DNA of 64,000 bases from Onchocerca lupi. Taxonomy: Eukaryota; Nematoda; Chromadorea; Rhabditida; Onchocercidae. The notes below the pieces were generated by a model that was not told the origin of the DNA, did no database searches, and worked only from the letters and a program-made list of their open reading frames with translations. Location: the NCBI GenBank assembly GCA_028564675.1, contig JAOVVO010000018.1:62001-126000 (forward strand), written 5' to 3'. Shown here one piece after another: positions 24,301 to 36,227 of the stretch (position 1 is its first letter; each line of letters begins with the position of its first letter). Made by a program: the position numbers and the translations under genes.

Positions 24301-25360
24301 CTACTAATTAACGATGTAGGAGACCAAGAAGAATACGCTTGATAAAGCTGTTCACGTGGCATAAATGCAGTGCAATCATTCCCGCTATTATTTTCGCTTT
24401 TATCGCCAAATTTCAGTGCCGAATTACTAAATGAAATTTGGATACTGTTAGAATATAAATCAAATTCATTTTTTATAAAGGAAGGACGAAATGGTTCGCA
24501 TTTGAAGTATGCGTTAAAAATATTCCTGTGATTGAAGTATGAAGTATGCGTTAAAAATATTCCTATGCGTTTGAACGTTTTTCTTAACGAAATTATTGAT
24601 TAAAATAACGAATCTGAAAATGTTTTCTATATAGAAAAATGGAGGTAACGTTTATCTTGCTTCATATAAATATGAAATAATGAAGCGTATGCCTCGTCAA
24701 TACAAAGGAAATTATGCTGAAAAGTATCATGAAGCAGCAAGTTTCTACAAAAAGTTCTTCAGCTTCCTTTAAAAAAAGTTGTATTCTGCAAAATTTGAGA
24801 TACCCGTAAAAATGGTGTTGCAAAGAGCTGGCAGAAGAACTGGAAGAATTAATTATACTTCCATCCAAAAGTGATTTTGGTGAACGCGCTTCCGCTGATA
24901 TACATGGGCTAGACATGAGCGGTGATACCTTAAAAAGCAACATGTGTGAAATATTTGTATCATTTGGGAAGATTTTTTTGAAAATCATTCATCAAAGTTG
25001 ATTTTGATAATTTTAAAAATTAATCAGAAAAATTGGCCAATGATTTTTGACAAAAATTTGATATGTGTTGATGAGCTGCACTATTTTAGTGGAAACAATT
25101 ATTCTATCCATCAATTCTAAATGGATTCAAATAGAAATTAAGGTTCAGCAACGCCTCGAACTATCTATGCCTCATCATATCACTAATAGGTCTAGTAGCC
25201 GGATAATGATGAAACTTACTGAATGAGTTGATCGTTGAAAGGATGGATATGAAGGATTGTTTGGCACTGATGGCCGATTCATGCGGTTGTTCATCATTGT
25301 CATCCTTCTTCGTACATCTCCTTCCAATACCATCATTCTTATCAGTGCTCCACTGTTTGC
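21343..25360 (-). CDS. CPEB-family translational regulator
   Basis: Cytoplasmic polyadenylation element-binding protein: binds U-rich elements in mRNA 3' UTRs and controls poly(A) length and translation, typically in germline. Ten exons are traced: 25360-25220, 24928-24804, 24426-24296, 23943-23797, 23518-23399 (or 23402), 23178-23045, 22915-22801, 22733-22552, 22025-21813, 21477-21343 (TAA), about 480 residues. The N-terminal part is Ser/Asn-rich. RRM1 starts KVFVGGLPIDVTE, continues FGPVLVDWP and YMTGYVFLVFED; the linker is YYLFVSSPTMRDKPVQVRPW; RRM2 has RRTIFIGGVPRPTKA, LYGSVCYVGIDIDPELKYPK and GRFVHIPHADMSKR; the ZZ domain (PYVMDEQMCDECEGVLCAG, CLQYYCELCW, SHKPLV) keeps its Cys and His ligands. 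A short His/Asn-rich tail ends the protein. All borders in the RNA-binding half keep phase. The 5' end is not found: the frame stays open up to an ATG at 25498, or further exons lie upstream. Caenorhabditis has four members (CPB-1, -2, -3, FOG-1); which matches is undecided. Confidence 0.92.
22151..22183. repeat. Inverted repeat in CPEB intron
   Basis: ATTCTTTTTCTT (22151-22162) pairs perfectly with AAGAAAAAGAAT (22172-22183) around a loop containing GGGG, inside the intron 22026-22551. Function unknown; could be chance. Confidence 0.45.
24504..24564. repeat. Short direct repeat in CPEB intron
   Basis: A 24-base unit starting GAAGTATGCGTTAAAAA occurs identically at 24504-24527 and 24541-24564, within a CPEB intron. 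It looks like a recent local duplication. Confidence 0.7.
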
Positions 25361-25498
25361 CTGCAACTTTAATATTAGTCTTAAGGTCTTCGTTCCTCTT
25401 AAATTAAAGAAGAAAGTCAAATTAAAGAAGTAGCGAAAGTCATAATGTTGAGAGTTTGATTTTGAAGAGAGAATGCTATGGGTTTTCCAGAGATACAT

Positions 25499-27788
25499 CC
25501 ATATAAGCAGTAGTAAGAAAATGTACTGATATTCATAATCAGTTATAAAAGCTCGTCAGTGATTTGTATCATTTATTATTGCATACATCTTGTATGCTTA
25601 TGGTGCACGACGAGTTTGCCGTATCTCATAATGAAATGATAAATTTATTAGCAGCATAGAAGGAAACGAAATATCGTTAGGAAATTTTGGAAACTGAAAT
25701 CATATCTGTTAAATGATATTAACTTTTCAAAATACTCTAGGAGCGTTCGACTTCAAGAGAAAGCCGTGAATAAATTCGCTGTCATAAATTTCTAAAAGAT
25801 GATAGTATGTCTTGCGAGAAGATTTATGCAAATTAAAAACTATGACGTCACTACAGGACAGCTAGTTATTTTAGGACTAGATTTCGGGAAGGGGAGGGGA
25901 GGAGGGGTGAAATTTTTCAAAATCCAGTTAATTTTTGAGGTTACAATAATGTTTAATTTCTGATGCTGTCGTGAATACGAAAAATATTAGCAAATCACGT
26001 AAGAAGTTTCAAATGTGGTATGAGTCGAATTCTTTAAAACTTGTGGAGCATTGCCCAATAAAGTTGCAAGTCTCAAATGATTCATAGAATGATGATGAAA
26101 AGAAAATAAAGAGACATCCTCGGAAGTTATACTCAATAATAGACTACATTCTAAGCAAAACATCAGATTATCTTTTGAGAGATCATTTTGATTTGAAAAA
26201 GCATAAATTCATGTCATATGCATTCATTATGAAATGGAAAAGGGAAAATTTGTTGGAGATAGCAGCAAAGATCGAAGGCCAAGAATGAACAAATACGAAC
26301 TTCTACAGCTTTATCGACATCCACTAGCAATACCGTAAGTGAACCGCACCTGAGCACTGCACCAACTGAAATAAATATTTAAGCAAAATGGAAGTAATGT
26401 TGTTGTACATTAAAAATAGGCTATTCTAATATGCTCGTCCAGGCAACTTACAATAAAAATTTTAAAAATCAAAGATATTTGAAAAAAGTGGAAATGATTG
26501 CTCCTCCTACTTTATTGTTGCTGTGAGGATAACAGCCTCTTCAATATATTGTGCTCGAAAATTGCATAATTATTAGTGAAATTTGCATAAATGCAGTTTA
26601 GTCTTGACAGATATGTTTTTTTAGTTAAAAAGCAAGTTAGTCGATAGACAAGCATAAGTCCAAACGTACCAAAGCATCTGACATAATTATCAGCACTGCA
26701 ATTTTAATAGAGAAAATACGTTCTCAGAGAATTTTTCAATAAAATTAAAGATTAAAATCTGAAGGAAGTAACAGAGAAAAGCATGACGAAATTGACCTCT
26801 CTGCTAATGATTATCACAAATATCTCACGATATCACTGTCCTCGATGTTTCAATTTACCCTCGGCCGTTTGCCATCACTATTCCTGACATATCACTGTGA
26901 CCTGCGAAGAATTCTCAAATAGTCATGACTTTCCATTGTGACTCTCACGCTTCCATCCTTTATCTACGATTCATCCTTCCGAAAGCTTCGTGGGTGGTCT
27001 GGTGTATTAATGTCTCGATGCCTCCGAACAGTAGCTGAGTTACTTTGCTACCAGCGGACTGAGTGATTTGAATATCGATAGATGGTAAAAGTACTTTCGG
27101 GAAATATTCGGGCATTTATACCAGTTTCAATTCCAAGTATATAACAATTTTCTAATTCTCTTTAGACGAAGTATTTCGATGCTAGACAGAAAAATCAGTT
27201 CGAAATGGAGGAATAGGAGTGATCATTCAGAGTGTTGGTTTGCCTTGTACATTCAAACTTTTATTGCTATGAAAATTGAATTTAAAGACACAAAATACTG
27301 GAACAAATTATAAAGGTGAATGAAGTGAAAATTAACGGAGAAAATAAAGCAATGATAACGATGATAGGAGAGAGACAGGGAGATGCATACTACTAGAAAT
27401 GCGACATTACAAATATTACAGGTTGATTCCATTCGTCGCAGAACGAATGCAGCGATGGAAAGAACATTTCTTATAGTTTTCTCAACAAAATCGCAGCAGA
27501 TGAATACCGTTGGAAAGCTCCCTTTGAAGATTTTTCGTGAATGCTGAAATGGTAAAGAATTTGCAATAAACTGAGAACTAACATTCAAAAAAAAAAACTA
27601 TGCGGTTAAAATTATTAATTTTCCTGATATACCGGCAGAAACAACGAGAAAATAGATATATTTGAGTAATTCGTCCGAGAATCACCTTGCTCGACATTGT
27701 TTAAATTTTAAAAGTTTAACCATTTCGTTACGTATTGCATCGCCGCTGGAAAGTATCTGTGTGTAGTCTAATTGGAGTTAATCATGTA
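25499..27788. other. Region upstream of CPEB; may hide its 5' exons
   Basis: No exon could be proved. It probably holds the CPEB promoter and possibly N-terminal exons. The part at about 26990-27090 is less AT-rich than its surroundings and has a minus-strand open stretch (ITQSAGSKVTQLLFGG), but no matching splice sites were found. Confidence 0.35.
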
Positions 27789-28847
27789 TTATAAAGATAT
27801 TTTCACCAAAAGAAACCCTCCAAATATTGCAATAAACATACGAGTGCGTAGTCGGATCAGACTAAATGGTTCATCCTTGTTAGTGTGCTTATCTTTTGGA
27901 TCATGACACGGTACCGCTTGAACTGGATTGACACGGTTGAAGCGCATTGATCGTACAATTGGATTCAAATGTTTTGCATCGCCAATTTCAAGTATGCATC
28001 CTTCACATGTTCGATAATTGCGATTCGCACATTTTCGAAGCAAATCAAGGAAATATTGGCTGAAATTATTGCTCGTAATAATGCGATCGAATGCAGTCTT
28101 ATAATCCCATTCAAAATAAAGAAACATATGTCATGTGTAAATATGATCTGATAATAATGAAGGACAAATCTGCGTAACATTTACTTAATTCATAAGCATA
28201 AGCAGTGCAAATATTATTGAGACAGTTGGCAATGCCTGATTCTGCTAGTCAGATAAGTTAATCATTATGTACCATGCAGACTTTCCGACAACCATTGGAT
28301 ACTTGATAGGTGCAGAAGCGTGCAAATCGCATGCATAACGCAAATTTATTGAAATGTTTTGCTCCCAACGTGAGCTATCGTCAACATCGGTCTCGAAGAT
28401 ACGTCCAGCAATAATATCTTAAATGCATATTAGATGCTCTGTACGAATTGATGCCGTATCTCTTAATGTTTCAAAGTGGACATTATTTTAAACTTGTTGT
28501 GAGGTAAAAGAAAATCACGTCATCCGTTTCACTCCTTCTTTATTGTTATCATTTTCATTAATTCTAACAAATTCCACTCTTTCCACTTCGATGATTATTT
28601 CAATGATGAAAACTTGTATAATTTCTTTTAAATTACTTTTTGGAGCTATATCACATTTTTGTTTAATCCAGGCTAGACTTGCAGCCAAACTTTGGTATTG
28701 TGATGCCGATACCAAGATCAGATTCGACCAGCAACTCTTCATTTCTCTTGCCATGAGAAAGTATACATGATGGACATTTAAATGGTTCGGCGTTTGTGAA
28801 AATTCAATAAAGCCATTTCTTGAAAAGACACAACAAAAGATTCCCAC
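27789..28847 (-). CDS. Uncharacterised protein with hydrophobic C-terminus
   Basis: Not recognised. Two exons are well supported because their phases fit and both stay open: 28417-28273 and 28059-27789 (TAA). They encode a Cys-containing segment (IIAGRIFETDVDDSSRWEQN; YACDLHASAPIKYPMVVGKS), a stretch with CANRNYRTCEGC, a polar region (CHDPKDKHTNKDEPF) and a final hydrophobic segment MFIAIFGGFLLVKISL, suggesting a tail anchor or a GPI-type signal. The upstream exon lies between 28847 and 28679. The frame that fits the splice phase reads HLNVHHVYFLMAREMKS; a second frame over the same bases reads PFKCPSCILSHGKRNEELLV, looks at least as protein-like, but does not join. The start is therefore open. 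It lies on the same strand as CPEB, 2.4 kb upstream of it. Confidence 0.5.
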
Positions 28848-30931
28848 TTCGCTTTTTCGTTTTCCTGTTTTTAAGTGGCAAGAATGATTTCAAAAATCTC
28901 GATTACAAATCTGAAATAGCATTATTTCAGATTATTCTTGAAAATTTTTGTCGCATCCAATCCCGATAACTCTTTATGAGATATCCGGTAGATTACAAAA
29001 TTCGTTTAATTTAAGCCGAGATATAGCTGAAATTCGAGAAAATTGGTAAAAACTAATAATGGATTCGAAGCTGTTATAGGGCCGAACTGTAAGCATTCCA
29101 AACTTTTTTCGCTAAACTTGCAATTATTTAAAAGAATAAATCTATACAAATATAAATGAAAGTCTTTGTCCGAAGAACCAGTTCTTTACCTTATGCAAAT
29201 TTTGCTTATTTTAACAGGAATTAAAATTCTATTTACTTATTACAGGAACGTTAGTACGAAACACGACATATCGTATCAAGCAATAATAGGGTAAAGAGGC
29301 AAAAAAGAGAAAAGTATGAGTGACACAATAGCACCCTGCCTACTGTATATACAGTACCTCGTTCACTTCTCATTTGCTGTATCATATAAAACTATCTGGT
29401 CAGCGAATTCTGCATTATCTGATATACTATACAACAGAAAAGTATTTCAACGAATATTTTTGGCTTTTGGAGAATACTTTTTTGCGCCCAACTGATTTAT
29501 TCCATTGGTGAACAATGCTTTACTCGATGCAGTAGAACAAACTGTAGTTTGCAGGATGCATCACGTCATAGTGCAGTACTACGGTATTTGATATGATATA
29601 GTATAGAAGGACAAGGCAGAAAATATTATCATGTCCAGCTAAACGTAGCATAATAGAGTGCAATTCAAGATAAAATAGCAAATCTTTCGAACCATATTTT
29701 CATTTTCTCGCCAAATCAACTTCTGGTGAATGCTTTGACGGAATGATTTGCGCTTTGATTCCGTGAGAATGTAGGAAAATGATTCCGGTTGTAGTGACAG
29801 TTCCAGTTTGGATAATGGTCGTATCTTCGACTTATTCATAATTGAAATTGACTGTATTTGATAAACTTGCCGCTCATACTAAATTGGCATTTTGCAAAAT
29901 AGAATTGCATTTAATAAAAAATAAATTTGGAGAAAGTTATTTTCTGATTAGCAAAATTCGTCTAAAATTTTAAAACTGGAGTCGAGCAAAATTTGAAATT
30001 TTTAAGTTCAATGAAAAGATTTTACACTCAAATTATCATTATCCGCAAATGCAAAACATATCGAAGAGACATATGCATTTTAATTATCTTCCAAGATCGG
30101 TAATGCAGAAACGTCCCATCTGGATAACAAAAGTGCTTGGTAGACTCTTTTAACTATCCCATATTGTTTCCTTTTTTCTTTTTTTTTTCGCATCTTATTT
30201 TTATTAGCAACAATTTCTTATCTTCCTATCAGCAAAGTTTTATTATTTTTTCTTGACAGAAATTTTTTAATTCATTTTTTGCACTGCAAATTCAGCATTT
30301 GCTGCTGTCTATAGAGTGATAATGATAACAAAACTGCTGAGCATGAAGGACCTGCGATGAGTGGAAGCGGGAAATGATGAAGCTCCCGCTTCAACCAAGA
30401 TAGTGGTTACAATCAGCGCAAGGATTTTCATTATCGATGCAGGTGTTAATAGTTTGTATTGTAGTGGAGCAAATGTCGTAGTATCCATAATTAGTTTGAA
30501 GGATGACTGGTATAACAGCACGGTTTTTTTTTTAGTGGATCCATAAATTAACTAGACTTCAAAACAAGGAAATTAAACCAATGATGACTTTCTTGTGAGA
30601 AAAGTGCGCAAAAGTGCAAACTTTTTAAAACTAAAAGAATTAAAGATACCAGCAAAGAGCTTGAAGCACATTTGTAATGGTTATGTCTAAATGTCATATT
30701 TGAAAAAGTAATTTCCTGTTAGGTGATACAAATTTATAACATTTCCTGCATTACTCCGACGACTATCACATTCACATGTAGTATGAGTTAGTAAAACTGG
30801 GCTTTATCATTATTTTGTCCCTTGATTACTGAAAAGCTACTGAACTTGAAGAATCAGAAGATATTTGCATATATGGTTCATTAAATTCACATCGCCTACT
30901 TTATTAAGTAAGCATGTGAATTATAACTCAA
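28848..30931. other. Intergenic region
   Basis: AT-rich, no supported gene. A perfect 16-base palindrome lies at 29341-29356. At 30309-30546 both strands are open at once, the minus strand including a signal-peptide-like MKILALIVTTILVEAG, without other support. Confidence 0.4.
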
Positions 30932-31186
30932 TCAGTCATGTTTTTGCATAATATACGTTGTAATTTGCTGATTCCAATAGAAAATACATAATACTTCATC
31001 ATGACGTCGATGGCTTTTGCTGCGCCATTTTCGACGTTCGTTTTCGTTCATCATTTTCCAGTCTCGTACGGCCCGTTTGACGAGCTTTTTGACCGTTAAG
31101 TGTACATTTTTGTTCTTCGCCGTGTAAACAGCATGTTGTGCATCGGCAAAATACATAAAACCATTGAACAGACGCTTTTTCGTCAT
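30932..31186 (-). CDS. Small HMG-box-like protein or exon
   Basis: An 84-codon open frame in a local patch richer in G+C than its flanks, as coding exons are here. Residues 1-62 fit an HMG-box outline: basic start, FNGFMYFADAQHAV where boxes have N-A-[FY]-x-x-[FY], a spacer, KKLVKRAVRDWKMMNENER where boxes have a leucine/W-K-x-[ML] helix, and RRKWRSKSHRR as the basic end of helix 3. HMG boxes bind or bend DNA in the nucleus; a Maelstrom-like box is another possibility. After codon 64 the frame turns AT-rich and a GTATTA donor follows GAA, so it may be a first exon whose continuation was not found. The match is by pattern only; treat the function as tentative. Confidence 0.4.
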   Translation of the reverse strand: MTKKRLFNGFMYFADAQHAVYTAKNKNVHLTVKKLVKRAVRDWKMMNENERRKWRSKSHRRHDEVLCIFYWNQQITTYIMQKHD

Positions 31187-32462
31187 ACGGCTTCACGTTT
31201 GTAATTCGTGATATTGTTCTTCACTCAGTAATATTCGTGTTTATTCTTGCTTCAAAATGCATGAACTAAAAATTGAGTCACGCTCGTCCTAATGATGATT
31301 ATCTTACAGATTACGGTTATGGTATTGTTCTTTCATGTTTCTGAATGGTAATTTTACAAGTTTTTTGTTCTACTTTTAATTTAAAAGTTTTTAAATGTTT
31401 TATGCTTTACAGCAGATGTAAAAATTATAGAAACTGGCCATATCTTTCAATCTTATCCCTTTCCTCTGCATGGACTTAAGGCTAATTATTCTAGGAGTGG
31501 AGAGCATATGAACCAGACCAAGAAGCTAAGCATTACAGAGGTAATTTATCCTTTGTCTAATTGCAGGTTTTGATATTCTTTGCAGAGCTGAGTTCATATC
31601 ACTAGTCAACTTTGCTGTGTGTTGCGCGGAAAATTGGAGCATGGCGCTTTCAGTGGCTTCTATTTTTGATACAGTTCTGCGCGCTGAATGCACAATGATC
31701 TCAGAATAAAAGAAAGAGTAGTAGATGTTACATCGTAATTCAACATATCTATGAGCTGCTAGCACTTTTTAAAATAGGTAGGTTTGGCTTTATTGAATCT
31801 AATCAATTTCGACTGAACTGTAATTGACGTTATTGTCTGAAACGGTGCAGAGCATCCTTTAGCATTATTTCAAAGTTAAATAACCCGCAGTAAGGCTTGC
31901 AAAGGTACCAGAGACTTGCATCCGCAACTCTCAAGAATGACATCATCCCAAAGCTGCGCTTCTCAAACTGAGATGTGAACAAACTCTACAACTGGTAGAA
32001 GTCACAGTATCAAATAATCATCTGCAATGGGGAAGTGGCGAACAAACTAGGTCGGAGCAGCCCACAAGAGAAGTGACAATAAAGTGCAATGAAGAAATTC
32101 CAGTTCTTGACTACATTTTATGCAATACTTTCGTTAGTACCACTCTCTCTATTCGAATATACAACGGCGCAGCTAGAATTCTTCAAACTGCATCAAAATT
32201 TTTATGCAAGTCTTTCGCTCGACATCTCCATATCAAAGTAAGCGTACGTTAACACTGCCTAAATGCCTATGCATCTGCTTATTCGCATGCGTGTGAATAT
32301 ATGCGTGAATTTATGCCATTACTTTGTAAGAATATAGCAAGCGTCCGTGCACGTATGTTTCACGTCTCCATTATGCGTATCAGTACACTCTCTCGAACTG
32401 TCTAATCATTGAAGTATCATGAAGCCAGCATACTCTGGTCTGAATATAAAGAGCCATAAGTG

Positions 32463-32472
32463 GGCGGGGCCC
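32463..32472. promoter_or_regulatory. GC box in candidate GID8 promoter
   Basis: GGGCGGGGCC about 610 bases before the GID8 ATG, in a local G+C-rich patch. Such Sp1/KLF-type sites are rare in DNA this AT-rich. Assignment as promoter is inference. Confidence 0.3.
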
Positions 32473-33068
32473 AACGTGGCGAAATGACGGCATGATGGCA
32501 AAATACTGGCAATTGGATGCATAGGTGTTCTTTTCCATCGAATCGTTTATGCGCGCCTGGGCAAGTCTGAGTGGGTGTTGGAGCATTTTGTCGCTTGTTT
32601 TCACCTTTAGGGACTAGTTTACATGCATTTGGAAAAGTTTGTGCTCATTTTCGAAGGATTTAACATCTTCTGATGTCCACACTTCTGTTTGACGAGGGGT
32701 TTGTCATGATGTTTGATACTGAAATATTACTGATGTGCGTAAGACGTTATGCATGATATACGTGATGTGTGGCATTGTGTTTGGTCGAATACTTTTCCCA
32801 TCGCCGTGAATAAAATAGCAAAAATTATTCAATGTCAGAAAGTATAGGCATCGAAATAAGGTTCGGTATATTCGTGTTCATTATCGAAAATTAGCTGCAG
32901 TGTCGTTCTCTCAGTATAGAATGAATCATTGGATGAAAAAAGGAGCAGAAAAGTGAGATTAGGAAGGATATGATTTATTTGCGATACAATAGAGAGAGTT
33001 CCAAAAAGCATTAAGAACAGTGAGGAATTGTTTTTAAAAGATAACTAGTTTTCCATTTTCAAAATCAG

Positions 33069-33075
33069 TTTTTAG
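33069..33075 (+). promoter_or_regulatory. Putative trans-splice acceptor of GID8
   Basis: TTTTTAG ends five bases before the ATG at 33081; typical position for spliced-leader addition. Confidence 0.45.
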
Positions 33076-33080
33076 AAAAA

Positions 33081-35644
33081 ATGGAAGAAAGTGGCAATGG
33101 TGAAATTCCGGCTAGTACAACTTCAAATAGCACAGCTGGTGTTGGATGGTACAGTCGATTCCAGGGGATGATTGCAGACGAGTTGCCGTTAGTTTTCTCT
33201 TTTATATATTGTTAACCTTTGATTTAAGATGTTTGGTATGGACTTTTCTTTGAAAGACCGAAACTTATAAGTCTCAAAAATTTCCTCCAAAATTTTCAGT
33301 GTTATGCAATTTAAAGCAAAAAATCGAAAATTTTGTTCGGCTGTGAATTTCAATGAAGTCGACATTTGCTTCGCGTAGTACTGGCACATTTCAATATCTT
33401 ACAACATGCAAACAGTTGAAAATTTTCGAGGAAATTTCGATAGCTATGATTTAGTAGTAAAAAATAATTTATCACTGTACTTGTTCGTCGTTCAATGAAA
33501 CATTCTTTTTTTTTTTTTTTTATCTAGGAATTATGCATTTATATATGAGTGCGTTTTTATTCAAGTATGGCAAAAATGATGAAGATTTACACTGCAGTAC
33601 AAAATTATTTATTTCATTTTATTCGATCGATTATTTCAGACGGTAATTTGATGCCTTTTTTTCAGTCCAGAATATATGAAATTTCTTGTATTAGACTATT
33701 TGATCTCGCAGGGATATAGGGAGGCAGCAGAATATTTATGCGAAGATGCTTCTATACCATTCCCGAGAGATGCGATTGAAAATCTGGATCAGCGGATGCG
33801 TATTCGTGATGATATTGTGGAAGGAAAAGTAGGTATTGTTAACAGCCGTAATTATCAGCTGTTATTGCAGCGATTACTAGCTTTTAGTTTCTTCAAATTT
33901 TTTAATGTAGAGCGCTGTTTTTTCTGATTAAAACTAACACTTCCTGAGTATCTTGAATATAAATAGTCAGATCGTGAGTATATAGAATAGTAGAAAAGTT
34001 ATCTAATGAATTTGAAAAGGGAGGTGTAAAAAAGTGTAGGAATGGACTATTTTTGCTACCTTTGGTGATATTTTGTCCTTGAATATTTGGTTTGAATATT
34101 TAGATACAGAATGCAATCGAAAAAGTTGTGAAAGTTGTACCCGATTTGTTGGAACGCAATCCGGTTCTTCATCTTCGTTTACTTCAACAACATCTCATTG
34201 AACTTATTCGCAGTAAAATGGTGGGTCTTTGCTTTTACTAGTTTCGTTTTTCGAGTTCTCTGTTCTTTGTTAAATACCTTAGCCATCCAAGAGGTTAGAA
34301 ACAAGTTTCATGGTTTGATAAGTTATAAATTAAGGTTTAGTATTTTATTCGATACAAAAGCGGCTCATATAGTGATTCAACTTTTACGAGTATGTAGTGA
34401 TTCAGCTTTTACGAATCTATACTGCTGATGATTATTTTCTTGAACTTTCATTTCTGCTACCATCAGTATCAAAGCTTTTAGCTGGTGATATATCTATGTT
34501 TTGTATGTCATCCGTTTTGGAATTTAATAACTACTTTAATTAACTTTGGTGAACATTTTGGTTAACTTGGTTAACCCTTATTTTGGTTAACATTTGTTCC
34601 ATACAATTATCAGTTCTGTTGATGCCTATAAATTATGATTAATGGATTAATTCGGATGATATGTCGTTTATCCGTAACAGCCAACAACTGAAGTAGGAGA
34701 TAAACTAAATAGATTGTTTTAATGGTTGGCCTCGGTTTTGACACTGATAACATTAAGTAATAATTAATGGAGCATTTTATGAAGGTAAGAATTATGGATT
34801 CATTTTACTTTGTCACAATGTGTGATTTTCAGGTGGAAGAAGCCGTTGCTTTTACGCAGTCTATTGTTGAAAAAGTGGATGCACATCCTGAAATGGAAAA
34901 AGAAATGCAAAAGGCTTTTGCGATGATTGCTTTTGAAAAGCCTGAAGATTCGCCATATACATATCTATTGGAAATGAGTCATCGTCAGATGGTTTATTAT
35001 TCTTTTTTTTTTTTATTTGTTTCACAGTGATCGCTGTTTTTAAGACATATTAAAAGTGTTCCCAGGTGATACATTGTAGGGAAATGGGATAAATTTCATC
35101 TTATCACTTCACTTCTCTTTTTCCTTATGCCTTTGTTTCACAATCGCAGGTCAGCATGAATGAAATTTAATGTAAGTACTTTTTCTATGGGCCAAAAGAA
35201 GAGAATTTCTTGAGAGAGCTCAACAAATTTCTCTGTTTTATATATGAAGCAATTTTTTTAAGCTTATTTCATAATATTATTTCCTCTTTTTTTTTTAATA
35301 ATCTTTTCATTTTCGTCATCTTCACTCTTTCCCTTATTAAATTATATCACAAATTTGAAGCCGAAAATTATGTCAACATTGCTTTCATGAGTTACTTCAA
35401 TAACCTTAAAACGATATAATTATTTTTCAAATAAAATTGCTTTGGTTTTTTGAATTCTTCATTTTGTCATTGATAGGTTGCCAACGACGTAAACAGTGCC
35501 ATTCTCGAAGCTCTGAATAAGCCTTCTGCACCAAAGTTAGAGAACCTTTTCCGATTGATCTTATGGTCCAAAAACGTGTTGAAACATAACGACACACCGG
35601 AAAGCTTAGAACGCCTTTTCAATGGACAGGTAATTATTATGTGA
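33081..35644 (+). CDS. gid8: GID8: LisH/CTLH subunit of the GID/CTLH ubiquitin ligase
   Basis: Scaffold-type subunit of the GID/CTLH E3 ubiquitin ligase (TWA1 in mammals), in cytoplasm and nucleus, linking RanBPM-type and RING subunits. Exons: 33081-33187, 33666-33828, 34104-34220, 34833-34991, 35477-35644, all in phase, giving 237 residues (human about 228). LisH: YMKFLVLDYLISQGYREAAE. CTLH: ENLDQRMRIRDDIVEGK, then IQNAIEKVVKVVPDLLERNP and VLHLRLLQQHLIELIRS. CRA: VEEAVAFTQSIVEKV, FAMIAFEKPEDSPYTYLLEM, and ILEALNKPSAPKLENLFRLI with LWSKNVL. The N-terminus is Ser/Thr-rich and longer than in mammals. The end is odd: reading on past 35629 adds VIIM and stops, whereas splicing there to 35899 gives TGA at once; protein length is almost the same either way. 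AATAAA at 36222-36227 may serve the 3' end. Confidence 0.93.
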
Positions 35645-36221
35645 TTTGATTATTTCTGAACAATTCAACTATTAGTTAGCGCCTCGAAGAATACCTTTCT
35701 TCGAGAATATTATAGGAAAGAAGATCTTACTAAAAACTATTCAGCATTGGAACTATAGCACCATGTACCTAGCAGGAATACTAATTCGATTCAAATGATA
35801 ACTATTTTGTAGACCATAGTTCTTTTTAATCTCTCCTGTATTACTATGATTTTAAAAATGTTGGATTTTTGTTATTTACCTTGATTTTTCTTTTTCAGTG
35901 ATTTATTAATGCGAAAATTTGGTTGGCTTCGAATGTTCATTCCTGCATTATACTGTTCAAAGTGCTTGTGAGTACCTCAATTTTTCATACAACTTGTCTT
36001 TCCGAAGCAGGCAGGCATTCATAGTTTTACCGTCTGGAAGGTCTAAATTTTCTGTACAGTGAAATTTTTACATTTGACTATTTGTGTATTTTGTCTGCAC
36101 GGTATTTAGAAAATACCAGTGATTTTTTTAATTTTGGATTTCATTTAGAATTTTTTTGATATTTGTAAAAACTTAGGATTTGTTTTTGCCCCTTGCATTA
36201 TGTTATACGTTTTACATGATC

Positions 36222-36227
36222 AATAAA
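36222..36227 (+). terminator. Possible poly(A) signal of GID8
   Basis: AATAAA about 580 bases past the GID8 stop; nearest good hexamer seen, assignment tentative. Confidence 0.3.

Larger units (their letters stand above)
31187..33080. other. Intergenic region upstream of GID8
   Basis: Contains the likely GID8 promoter. The part 32440-32600 is unusually G+C-rich for this window and includes a GC box (GGGCGGGGCC) at 32463-32472. Minus-strand open frames at 31526-31765 and 32380-32604 have no supporting features. Confidence 0.45.

Noticed and set aside
30309..30546. Open frames on both strands, one with a signal-peptide-like segment
   Set aside because: Both strands open equally, no splice or start context, no recognisable product; too weak to list as a gene.
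31526..31765. Minus-strand open frame of 79 codons
   Set aside because: No domain, weak start context, no adjoining splice sites of matching phase.
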